The notes under the pieces are model-generated. The model searched no databases. It was not told the DNA's origin and saw only the letters and a list, made by a program, of their open reading frames with translations. From Betaproteobacteria bacterium (GTDB lineage: Bacteria; Pseudomonadota; Gammaproteobacteria; Burkholderiales; Usitatibacteraceae), in NCBI GenBank assembly GCA_016720855.1, contig JADKJU010000001.1, positions 1,171,501 to 1,235,500 of the forward strand: a DNA stretch of 64,000 nt, read 5' to 3'. Position numbers and translations under genes: made by a program. Position 1 is the stretch's first letter. Every line of letters begins with the position of its first letter. Positions 51,599 to 58,078 of this stretch are shown piece after piece.

Positions 51599-52468
51599 CT
51601 AGCGCAACTTGTCCACCGCGATGCACAGCGCCTCGATGCCCTCGACCACCCGCGGCGAAGGCCGCCCCAGCGCCCGCGAGGCCACGTACGCGAGCTTGCC
51701 GCGCCGCACCGCTTCGAGGCCGGAACGTTCCGCCCAATCGGCCCGGAACGCGTTCTCGCCGCGTTCCGGCCCCGTGCCCACGATGGCCTCGGGATTGCGC
51801 GCGAAGAGTTCTTCCCACGATACCTGCGGCGCCGCCTCGGCCAGATCCGCGAACACGTTCGTCGCGCCGCATGCCTCCAGCGCATCGCCCATGAAGTGCC
51901 TGCCGGCGACGGTCATGAGCGGGCGATACGAGATCTCGAGGAACACGCGCACGCGCGGCTTGCCGGCATACCGCGCACGAAGGGCGGCAAGGCGCGACTC
52001 GTACAGGCGCGTGGCCGGAGCGGCATCGCCGCCGGCGAGCGCGGCCGTCACCGAGAGCAGCCGCGGGATGTCGGTCAGCGTGCGCGATTGCACCACGAAC
52101 ACGCTTGCGCCCAGCGCCTCGAGCCTCGGGATGTCCGCAGCGCGAAAGCTGTCCTTCCACGCGATGACGAGGTCCGGCGAAAGCTTCGCCAGCGCCTCCA
52201 TGTCGATGGCGAATGCGGTGGATACGACGGGCAGGCCCGCGGCGGCGGGCGGATGGTCGCTCCATGCGCTCACGCCCACCACGCGCGAGCCGCTGCCCAC
52301 GGCGAAGGCGGCTTCGGTGAGCGAAGGGGCCAGTGTCGCGACGCGACGCGCCGGCTGGGAGAGCGCCACGCGTCGCCCCAGGTCGTCGGTGAGAACGATC
52401 TGCGCGCGCGCGCAGAACGCGGCCGCTGCCAGCGCCGCCGCGACGATCAGGCGTCCGGAAGTGATCAC
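51599..52468 (-). CDS. BtuF-like cobalamin/heme-type ABC substrate-binding protein
   Basis: A 289-residue protein, GTG start at 52468 (VITSGRLIVAAALAAAAFCARAQ signal peptide), overlapping the stop of the upstream DAHP synthase-like gene by four bases (GTGA). The periplasmic-binding fold of the BtuF/FhuD cluster is seen in RRVATLAPSLTEAAFAVGSGSRVVGVS, LSPDLVIAWKD, LGASVFVVQ and NPEAIVGTG. It probably captures cobamide for an ABC importer whose permease and ATPase genes are not in the window. Substrate is inferred from fold resemblance only. Confidence 0.8.
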   Translation of the reverse strand: MITSGRLIVAAALAAAAFCARAQIVLTDDLGRRVALSQPARRVATLAPSLTEAAFAVGSGSRVVGVSAWSDHPPAAAGLPVVSTAFAIDMEALAKLSPDLVIAWKDSFRAADIPRLEALGASVFVVQSRTLTDIPRLLSVTAALAGGDAAPATRLYESRLAALRARYAGKPRVRVFLEISYRPLMTVAGRHFMGDALEACGATNVFADLAEAAPQVSWEELFARNPEAIVGTGPERGENAFRADWAERSGLEAVRRGKLAYVASRALGRPSPRVVEGIEALCIAVDKLR

Positions 52469-53376
52469 GCCTCGGCGTGGCGCGCGGCCACCTCGCGGCG
52501 CACCAGGTAGGCCTCGCGGGCGATGGCCATGTCCTCGAGGAACCACGGCAACTGCGCGAGCGTGATCGCCTGCGCCGCGTCGACGAGCGCTCGGTCCGGG
52601 TCCGGGTGCATGTCGGCAAGGACGAGGTTCGCCCCTGCGACCACGCCCTGGGCGGCCACGTGGAAGACGTCGGGAATGCCGTCGGGGGAAGCGTCCCGGA
52701 TGCCCACCGAATGGGACGGATCGACACACACGGGCATGCGCGTGAGGCGCTTCACGACCGGCACGTGGCCGAAGTCCACGAGGTTGCGATGCGGGTCGCC
52801 GAAATTGGTCTTCATGCCGCGCAGGCAGAAGACGATGTCGCGGTTGCCCTCGCTCGCCACGTACTCGGCGGCCAGCAGCGACTCGTGCAGCGTGATGCCG
52901 AAGCCTCGCTTCAGGAGGATGGGAAAATCGCGCTGGCTGCCCACCGTCTTCAGGAGTTCGAAGTTCTGCGTGTTGCGCGTGCCGATCTGAAGCATCACGC
53001 CGGTGGGCTCGCCGGTCACGTGCAGCGCCTGGCGGATCTCGTCCACGTGCTCCTGGTGCGTGACTTCCATCGAGATCACGCGGATGCCGTACTTGCCGGC
53101 CAGCTCGAAGACGTAGGGCAGGCACTGCCGGCCGTAGCCCTGGAACGAGTACGGGCTGGTGCGCGGCTTGTAGGCGCCCATGCGCGCACAGGCCTGACCG
53201 GCTTTCTTGAGCGCGTCGAACGCCTGCTCGACGTACTCGCGCGTATCGACGGCGTTCAGGCCCGCGACGACGTGAAAGCAATCCTGGTCGAAGGTGACGC
53301 CCATGTATTCGAAGCAGATGGATTCGTCGTTGCCGGGGCGGCGGCCGAGGATCCGGAATTCGTCGGTTTTGGACAT
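52465..53376 (-). CDS. DAHP synthase, type I-beta (DAHP/KDO8P synthetase family)
   Basis: A 303-residue protein. Start ATG at 53376 (MSKTDEFRILGRRPGNDESICFEY); the frame extends upstream only through the fold-back repeat. Family motifs: GLNAVDTREYVEQAFDALKKAG, MGAYKPRTSPYSFQGYG, QIGTRNTQNFELLKTVG, FPILLKRG and VCVDPSHSVG. It condenses PEP with erythrose-4-phosphate at the shikimate entry, although KDO8P-like or other substrates cannot be excluded for a divergent member. It is overlapped by the BtuF-like gene. Third of three DAHP-synthase-type genes in a row; no ACT or chorismate-mutase domain is attached. Confidence 0.75.
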   Translation of the reverse strand: MSKTDEFRILGRRPGNDESICFEYMGVTFDQDCFHVVAGLNAVDTREYVEQAFDALKKAGQACARMGAYKPRTSPYSFQGYGRQCLPYVFELAGKYGIRVISMEVTHQEHVDEIRQALHVTGEPTGVMLQIGTRNTQNFELLKTVGSQRDFPILLKRGFGITLHESLLAAEYVASEGNRDIVFCLRGMKTNFGDPHRNLVDFGHVPVVKRLTRMPVCVDPSHSVGIRDASPDGIPDVFHVAAQGVVAGANLVLADMHPDPDRALVDAAQAITLAQLPWFLEDMAIAREAYLVRREVAARHAEA

Positions 53377-53384
53377 GGGGGAGT

Positions 53385-53575
53385 TAAACCTTTGGAACAC
53401 GGATGAACACGGATAAAAGCGGATGAACACGGATCAATCGGATAGTCGTGGGATGCCGCGGAAACTGTCGGCGTAGGCGATCCGGTTGCCATCATTCAAG
53501 ACCCGCTCACGAATTATCCGTGTTCATCCGCTTTTATCCGTGTTCATCCGTGTTCATCCGTGTTCCAAAGGTTTA
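53385..53575. repeat. Fold-back element C with GAACACGGAT units
   Basis: The left arm is 53385-53434 and the right arm 53516-53575. Both contain TAAACCTTTGGAACACGGAT and repeats of the 10-base unit GAACACGGAT plus AAAAGCGGAT; the right arm has one extra unit. The loop is about 80 bases. The right arm includes the aroG stop codon. Confidence 0.9.
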
Positions 53576-54643
53576 CTCCCCCTTCGCCAACCGCCGCTTG
53601 CGCACTCCGTCCGCAAGCGTATCGAGGAGCTTCACGGTGTCCTCCCACCCGATGCACGCATCGGTGATGGAGATGCCATGGACGAGCGGCTGGCCGGGGA
53701 CGAGGTCCTGGCGGCCGGGCTTGAGGTTGCTCTCCACCATGGCGCCCATGATGCGGTCGTCGCCGGCGGCGAGCTGGCGGGCGATGTCGGCGCCCGCATC
53801 CATCTGCCGTTCGTACTGGCGAGAGGCGTTGGCATGGGAGCAATCGACCATGAGGCGCGGCGCCTGCCCGGCCTCGGCCAGGTCCCGCGAGGCGCCCTCG
53901 ATGCTGGCCGCGTCGTAGTTGGGTGTCTTCCCGCCGCGCAGGATCACGTGGCAGTCCTCGTTGCCGATGGTCTCGAAGATGGCAGCCTGCCCCGTCTTGG
54001 TCATGCCCATGAAGGCGTGCGGCGCGGCGGCGGCGCGCAGGGCATCCACCGCCACCTTGACGCTGCCGTCGGTGCCGTTCTTGAAGCCCACCGGGCACGA
54101 AAGCCCCGAGGCAAGCTGCCGGTGCGACTGCGATTCCGTCGTGCGCGCCCCGATGGCGCCCCAGGCGATGAGGTCCGAAATGTACTGCGGCGAAAGGAGG
54201 TCGAGGAACTCCGTGCCGCACGGCAACCCCAGGCGGTTGATCCCCAGGAGGAGCTTGCGGGCTAGCCTCAGGCCCTCGTTCATCGCGAAGCTGCCGTCGA
54301 GGTGCGGGTCGTTGATGAAGCCCTTCCAGCCTACGGTGGTGCGCGGCTTCTCGAAATAGACGCGCATCACCACGAGCAGCTCCGGCGCCAGCCGCGCGGC
54401 CTCGGCGCGCAGGCGGCGCGCGTACTCGAAGGCCGCGCCCTCCTCGTGGATCGAGCACGGCCCCACCACCGCCACCAGACGGTCGTCCGCCCCGTGCAGG
54501 ATCCGGTGGATCGCCTGGCGCGCCCCGCCCACGGAGGCGAGCGAAGCGGCATCGATCGGCAACTCCTCCAGCAGCAGCTGGGGCGCGATCAGCGCGCGCA
54601 CCGCGCGGATTCTCAGGTCATCGGTCCGGCCGATGACCGTCAC
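53573..54643 (-). CDS. aroG: DAHP synthase, class I (AroG-like), paralog 1
   Basis: A 356-residue class I-alpha DAHP synthase. Motifs: LVAVVGPCSIHEEGAAFEYARRL, RVYFEKPRTTVGWKGFINDPHLDGSF, WGAIGARTTESQSHRQLASGLSCPVGFKNGTDGS and GNEDCHVILRGGKTPNYDA, and SHANASRQYERQ. It condenses PEP and erythrose-4-phosphate; class I-alpha enzymes are feedback-inhibited by one aromatic amino acid. The start (GTG 54643) has no visible ribosome site, and a direct-repeat cluster abuts it. The TAA stop lies in the end of fold-back element C. It is about 60-70 percent similar by eye to paralog 2. Confidence 0.92.
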   Translation of the reverse strand: MTVIGRTDDLRIRAVRALIAPQLLLEELPIDAASLASVGGARQAIHRILHGADDRLVAVVGPCSIHEEGAAFEYARRLRAEAARLAPELLVVMRVYFEKPRTTVGWKGFINDPHLDGSFAMNEGLRLARKLLLGINRLGLPCGTEFLDLLSPQYISDLIAWGAIGARTTESQSHRQLASGLSCPVGFKNGTDGSVKVAVDALRAAAAPHAFMGMTKTGQAAIFETIGNEDCHVILRGGKTPNYDAASIEGASRDLAEAGQAPRLMVDCSHANASRQYERQMDAGADIARQLAAGDDRIMGAMVESNLKPGRQDLVPGQPLVHGISITDACIGWEDTVKLLDTLADGVRKRRLAKGE

Positions 54644-54644
54644 A

Positions 54645-54729
54645 GGGGTCGGGTCACTTATGCCGCGTGACTGTGAATCGTTGCCCGGGGTCGGGTCGGG
54701 TCACTTATGCCGCGTGACTGTGAATCGTT
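54645..54729. repeat. Two direct repeats upstream of aroG paralog 1
   Basis: GGGTCACTTATGCCGCGTGA followed by CTGTGAATCGTT occurs at 54651-54682 and 54698-54729 (47-base spacing). A fragment AGTGACCTGACCCCATTGT follows (54738-54756), which resembles half of the large palindromes. Confidence 0.8.
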
Positions 54730-54795
54730 CTCTCGAGAGTGACCTGACCCCATTGTCTCGACGTGCCCCGACCCCCCATGCTTGTCAGCCATCCC

Positions 54796-55872
54796 TCACT
54801 CCTCCGGCTCTTCGACAGGCATCCGCCGCTGCCGCACCGCGGCCGCGAGCGTGTCCAGCACCTTCACTGAATCGTCCCAGCCCAGGCAGGCGTCGGTGAT
54901 GGAAATGCCGTACTCGAGCGGCTTGCCGGGAACGAGGTCCTGCCTGCCCGGGTTCAGGTGGCTTTCCACCATCACGCCCACGATTCGCGACTCTCCGCGG
55001 CCGATCTGTCCGGCCACGTCGATGGACACGTCAATCTGCTTGCGGAACTGCTTGGACGAATTGGCGTGAGAGAAATCGACCATCACGTGCGGGGCGAGGC
55101 CGGCGGCAGCGAGGTCGGTGCACGCCGCCTCGACGCTCGCCGCGTCGTAGTTGGTGGCCCGCCCGCCGCGCAGGATCACGTGGCAATCCTCGTTGCCGGC
55201 GGTCTTGAACATGGCCACGTGCCCGCTCTTGGTGACGGAAATGAAGTGGTGGTGCGCGTTGGCGGCCTTGATGGCATCGACGGCGATGCGGATGTTGCCG
55301 TCCGTGCCGTTCTTGAAACCTACCGGGCAGGAAAGGCCGGAGGCGAGCTGGCGGTGCGACTGCGACTCGGTCGTGCGCGCCCCGATGGCGCCCCAGGAAA
55401 TGAGGTCGGCGATGTACTGCGGCGTGATGAGGTCCAGGAACTCGGTGCCGCAGGGCACTCCCAGGCGGGTGATGTCGAGAAGCAGACTCCTGGCGAGCCG
55501 CAGGCCCTCGTTCATGTCGAAGGTGTCGTTCAGGTGCGGGTCGTTGATGAGGCCCTTCCAGCCGACCGTGGTGCGCGGCTTCTCGAAGTACACGCGCATC
55601 ACGATCAGGAGGTCGGGCGCCAGGCGCTCGCGCTCGGCCTTCAGGCGCGTGGCGTACTCGCGCGCGGCATCGAGGTCGTGGATCGAGCACGGGCCCACCA
55701 CCACCAGGAGGCGGTCGTCGGCGCCGCGCAGGATGTCGTGGATGCCCTTGCGGGCCTCGAAAGTGACACGCTCGGTCTCATCGGTGGCGGGCAGCTCGAG
55801 CATCACCTGCATCGGCGCGAGGAGTTCGTCGCCCTGCTCGATTCGTATGTCGTCGGTTCTGTAATGGGTCAT
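54796..55872 (-). CDS. aroG: DAHP synthase, class I (AroG-like), paralog 2, leader-controlled
   Basis: A 358-residue class I-alpha DAHP synthase: MTHYRTDDIRIEQGDELLAP, LVVVGPCSIHDLDAAREYATRL, RVYFEKPRTTVGWKGLINDPH, GARTTESQSHRQLASGLSCP and HVILRGGRATNYDAAS. All class motifs are intact. Upstream, a 22-codon leader peptide rich in Phe and an intrinsic terminator 20-52 bases before the ATG indicate control by attenuation. Phe codons dominate, so a Phe-responsive (or general aromatic) switch is inferred. It lies 152 bases upstream of paralog 1 on the same strand and may share transcripts with it. Confidence 0.93.
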   Translation of the reverse strand: MTHYRTDDIRIEQGDELLAPMQVMLELPATDETERVTFEARKGIHDILRGADDRLLVVVGPCSIHDLDAAREYATRLKAERERLAPDLLIVMRVYFEKPRTTVGWKGLINDPHLNDTFDMNEGLRLARSLLLDITRLGVPCGTEFLDLITPQYIADLISWGAIGARTTESQSHRQLASGLSCPVGFKNGTDGNIRIAVDAIKAANAHHHFISVTKSGHVAMFKTAGNEDCHVILRGGRATNYDAASVEAACTDLAAAGLAPHVMVDFSHANSSKQFRKQIDVSIDVAGQIGRGESRIVGVMVESHLNPGRQDLVPGKPLEYGISITDACLGWDDSVKVLDTLAAAVRQRRMPVEEPEE

Positions 55873-55891
55873 GGGGGGTCCGGGTCTCGGG

Positions 55892-55924
55892 AAACAAAAA
55901 ACCGCCAGTTTGCGGCTGGCGGTT
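55892..55924 (-). terminator. Attenuator terminator before aroG paralog 2
   Basis: On the minus strand: AACCGCCAG, loop CCGCAAA, CTGGCGGTT, then TTTTGTTT. A nine-base GC-rich stem followed at once by a T tract, between the leader peptide stop and the aroG ATG. Confidence 0.88.
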
Positions 55925-55956
55925 CTCTGGGAATCCTGCGCTTCGTGCGGCTGCGC

Positions 55957-56025
55957 CTAGCTTCTCCCGACCGCCTGGGGCGTGGGAAACCAGAAGTGGA
56001 AGAAGTGCGCGGCGTAGCGGTTCAT
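55957..56025 (-). CDS. Aromatic leader peptide (22 aa) of aroG paralog 2
   Basis: ATG at 56025, TAG at 55957-55959. The peptide has the core HFFHFWF: four Phe plus Trp in seven residues, and a Tyr at position 4. It is followed 33 bases later by the terminator stem. Ribosome stalling on Phe (or Trp/Tyr) codons would favour read-through into aroG. AGGA ten bases before the ATG may serve as ribosome site. The arrangement parallels pheA and pheS leaders of enterobacteria. Confidence 0.82.
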   Translation of the reverse strand: MNRYAAHFFHFWFPTPQAVGRS

Positions 56026-56033
56026 GGGCGGGA

Positions 56034-56063
56034 ATCCTAGCAGAGGGTCATGTTGCAGCGCAA
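56034..56063 (-). promoter_or_regulatory. Possible promoter of the aroG leader transcript
   Basis: On the minus strand TTGCGC (56063-56058), 18 bases, TAGGAT (56039-56034). Weak: the -10 would start transcription within a few bases of the leader ATG, so TAGGAT may instead be part of the ribosome site. Confidence 0.25.
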
Positions 56064-56160
56064 GAAAGGGGAAATGGGGCCGGGCTGACCGGCAGTCCGC
56101 GTGAATTCTTGCGACGGTGACGTAACCTGTGGCCTTGTCACCCGTCCGATCGGATTCCCC

Positions 56161-56508
56161 ATGCGCCCGGCCCCCCTTGCACTCCTCCTCGTCGCGGCTT
56201 GCGCCATGGCCTCCTCACCCCGGGACGACGGCAAGGCGCGCGCCTTCGCGCACGACCTGAAGCCCGGCGGCATCGCCGAGGAATGCCTGCGCCTGGAGGC
56301 CGGCAATAGCCGGCGCTTCGAGTGGTTCTCCAATCTCCCCGTGGACTTCAACATCCATTTCCACCAGGGCGACACGGTGACTTACCCCGTGAAGCTCAAC
56401 GGCCAGCGCAAGGGCGGCGGCCGCTTCACCGCCACGGTCGGCGAGGACTATTGCTGGATGTGGACCGCCAAGGCCGCCACCCGTGTCACCGGCAGGATCG
56501 AAGAATAG
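56161..56508 (+). CDS. Small exported protein of unknown function (cupredoxin-like?)
   Basis: A 115-residue protein. The ATG at 56161 gives an export signal (LALLLVAACAMASS); VAAC could be a lipobox. An in-frame upstream start at 56101 would bury the signal and is less likely. The body contains CLRLEAGNSRRFEWFSNLPVDFNIHFHQGDTVTYPV and EDYCWMWTAKA, with His and Cys residues in beta-strand context that hint at a small sandwich domain. No family is recognised. It diverges from the aroG leader and converges on msrB. Confidence 0.7.
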   Translation: MRPAPLALLLVAACAMASSPRDDGKARAFAHDLKPGGIAEECLRLEAGNSRRFEWFSNLPVDFNIHFHQGDTVTYPVKLNGQRKGGGRFTATVGEDYCWMWTAKAATRVTGRIEE

Positions 56509-56541
56509 ATTCGGGGAAGGCTCTCCGGAGCCGTCCCCAAT
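56509..56541. repeat. Short GGGGA..GGCTC..GAGCC..TCCCC palindrome
   Basis: Stem GGCTC-TCCG-GAGCC flanked by GGGGA and TCCCC, directly after the stop of the small exported protein and before convergent msrB. Related to 48642-48670. Confidence 0.55.
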
Positions 56542-56554
56542 TCCTGGCCCGGGA

Positions 56555-57031
56555 TCAGGCCGGGAGGAACTTGAGCGCGACGCCGTTGTTGCAGTAGCGC
56601 TTGCCGGTGGGCTTGGGGCCGTCGTCGAAAACGTGGCCCTGGTGCCCGCCGCAGCGGATGCAGTGGTATTCGGTGCGCGGGTAGATGAGCTTGAAGTCGG
56701 TCCGGGTGCCCAGACTTCCCGGGATGAAGCTGAAGAAGCTGGGCCAGCCGGTGCCACTGTCGAACTTCATCTCGGAAGTGAAGAGCGGCAGGTCACAGCC
56801 GGCACAGGTGAAGGTGCCCTTGCGCTTCTCGCGGTCGAGCGGGCTGGTGCCGGCGCGCTCCGTGCCCTCCTCCCGCAGCACGCTGTACTGCTCCGGCGTG
56901 AGGCGCTTCTTCCATTCCTCGGGCTTGAGGGCGATTTTCTCGATCTTCACGGCGTCCCCGGCGCCTGCGAGCGCCGTGCGATGCAGGGCGAAGAGGCCGG
57001 CGAGGGTGGCGACGAACTGGCGGCGTTTCAT
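56555..57031 (-). CDS. msrB: Peptide-methionine (R)-S-oxide reductase MsrB, exported
   Basis: A 158-residue protein. N-terminal MKRRQFVATLAGLFALHRTALA is a signal, possibly Tat type. Zinc ligands are C76-AG-C79 and C124-IR-C127. The catalytic Cys147 is in GKRYCNNGVALKF, with TGWPSF and GGHQGHVF. It reduces methionine-R-sulfoxide in proteins, here in the periplasm. Complete length. Confidence 0.93.
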   Translation of the reverse strand: MKRRQFVATLAGLFALHRTALAGAGDAVKIEKIALKPEEWKKRLTPEQYSVLREEGTERAGTSPLDREKRKGTFTCAGCDLPLFTSEMKFDSGTGWPSFFSFIPGSLGTRTDFKLIYPRTEYHCIRCGGHQGHVFDDGPKPTGKRYCNNGVALKFLPA

Positions 57032-57058
57032 GCGGGCTCCGGAAGTGAAGGGGCAAAG

Positions 57059-57553
57059 CTAGCCGGGGGACTTCAACCCGGCATCCTTGAACGCATGGAC
57101 AAGCGCCGACGGCAGGAGTTTCACCAGCTCGGCCGCGGACCGCACCTGCTCCCGTCCGCACGAAGCGCAGCGCAAGCAGGGCATCGTGACGTCAACTTCG
57201 AAGCCGGGCGTGTCCTTCCATGCCAGCGTCGCGCAATGAGTCCTCCGCTCCGCGCCCTCCGCCGACAGGGGCGCCCCGCAGCCGCCGCACGCGTACTTTC
57301 GGAACAGCAGGCCCTTTTCCCTGCCCGCCGGAATCTTCGCTAGCTCGTCCTCGACCAGCGAATTGAGCAGCCAGATCGGAAACCCGTGCGCCACGAAGTA
57401 GCGGTGCGGCGCCTCGCAGGCCAGCACCGGCAGGTTGCGCAGCGTGAGGCGCATCGGCGCCTCGTCCCCCCTCGCCTCCCGCAGCCGCCGCGCAGCCAGG
57501 GGCGACTCGCACAGCGGACAGGGTGTTCCGGCCTCGGGCCAGGTGGAAGTCAT
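57059..57553 (-). CDS. Zinc-ribbon-like hypothetical protein
   Basis: A 164-residue protein from the ATG at 57553 (MTSTWPEAGTPCPLCESPL); an upstream in-frame start at 57616 would add 21 residues. It has three CxxC pairs (CPLC, CGGC, CLRC plus CASC), suggesting structural zinc sites, and a middle segment RYFVAHGFPIWLLNSLVEDELAKIPAG. Family not recognised. It lies 27 bases upstream of msrB on the same strand. Confidence 0.65.
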   Translation of the reverse strand: MTSTWPEAGTPCPLCESPLAARRLREARGDEAPMRLTLRNLPVLACEAPHRYFVAHGFPIWLLNSLVEDELAKIPAGREKGLLFRKYACGGCGAPLSAEGAERRTHCATLAWKDTPGFEVDVTMPCLRCASCGREQVRSAAELVKLLPSALVHAFKDAGLKSPG

Positions 57554-57653
57554 GGTGAGCCAGTCATCGCGGCGAAGGGTGTGAAGCCAGGACTTTGATT
57601 CGAATTCGCGACCCATGGATTGGGGTCAGGAAATGAACTGATGCCAGGTGATC

Positions 57654-57724
57654 GCAGAAGGTCAGGTGCGGACCTTCGCCACCAAGGGTTGAAAGCAGAA
57701 GGTCAGGTGCGGACCTTCGCCACC
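57654..57724. repeat. Two tandem hairpin units, GAAGGTC...GACCTTC
   Basis: GCAGAAGGTCAGGTGCGGAC then CTTCGCCACC starts at 57654 and again at 57695 (41-base period). Each contains GAAGGTC / GACCTTC arms. Confidence 0.85.
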
Positions 57725-57730
57725 TAGGGC

Positions 57731-57883
57731 TGAATGTGGGTTGGGTTTTTTTTGTTTTTTTGGGCCAGGTCAAATCGCATCGGGCGTCACGGCTCGAACC
57801 TGCATCGAAGTCTCCCCGGAGTCGAAGCTCCAGGCAATTTCATCTGGCCCAAAAAAACCAAAAAAGAACCCAACCCACATTCA
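57731..57883. repeat. Fold-back element D with T/A-rich arms
   Basis: Left arm 57731-57768 and right arm 57844-57883 pair with a two-base indel. The outer part is TGAATGTGGGTTGGGTT, then a T tract, then TGGGCCAG; the 75-base loop is GC-rich. Confidence 0.9.
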
Positions 57884-57894
57884 ACCCGATCGCA

Positions 57895-58064
57895 GCCCGG
57901 GTCAGCTCCAAAGATCACTCGCCCTGAAGCCCGGGTCAGCTCCAAAGATCACTCGCCCTGAAGCCCGGGTCAGCTCCAAAGATCACTCGCCCTGAAGCCC
58001 GGGTCAGCTCCGAAAATCACTCGCCACAAAACCTGATCGCAGCCCGAGCCAGCTCCGAAGACCA
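57895..58064. repeat. 34-bp tandem array, four units plus degenerate fifth
   Basis: GCCCGGGTCAGCTCCAAAGA then TCACTCGCCCTGAA begins at 57895, 57929, 57963 and 57997. A diverged unit begins at 58042. Units abut with no spacers. It is directly downstream of the tldD stop. Confidence 0.92.
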
Positions 58065-58078
58065 CTCGCCCGAAACCC

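Larger units (their letters stand above)
57617..58078. other. Intergenic region with hairpins, fold-back and tandem array
   Basis: No gene supported. It holds two 41-base-period hairpin units (57654-57724), fold-back element D (57731-57883), and a 34-base tandem array (57895-58064). Short open frames here are repeat by-products. Confidence 0.8.

Noticed and set aside
53377..53430. N-terminal extension of the I-beta DAHP synthase (FIRFYPCSSVFQRF...)
   Set aside because: These residues are translation of fold-back element C; the ATG at 53376 gives a normal N-terminus.
57731..57883. Integron attC site
   Set aside because: GTTGGGT and ACCCAAC are present but in the reverse order to attC (RYYYAAC ... 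GTTRRRY), and no integrase gene or cassette array is nearby.
57731..57883. Terminator of tldD
   Set aside because: It is about 200 bases past the tldD stop, has a 75-base loop, and the T/A tracts lie inside the arms rather than after a short stem.
57895..58064. CRISPR array
   Set aside because: The 34-base units abut directly with no variable spacers, and no cas genes are present.
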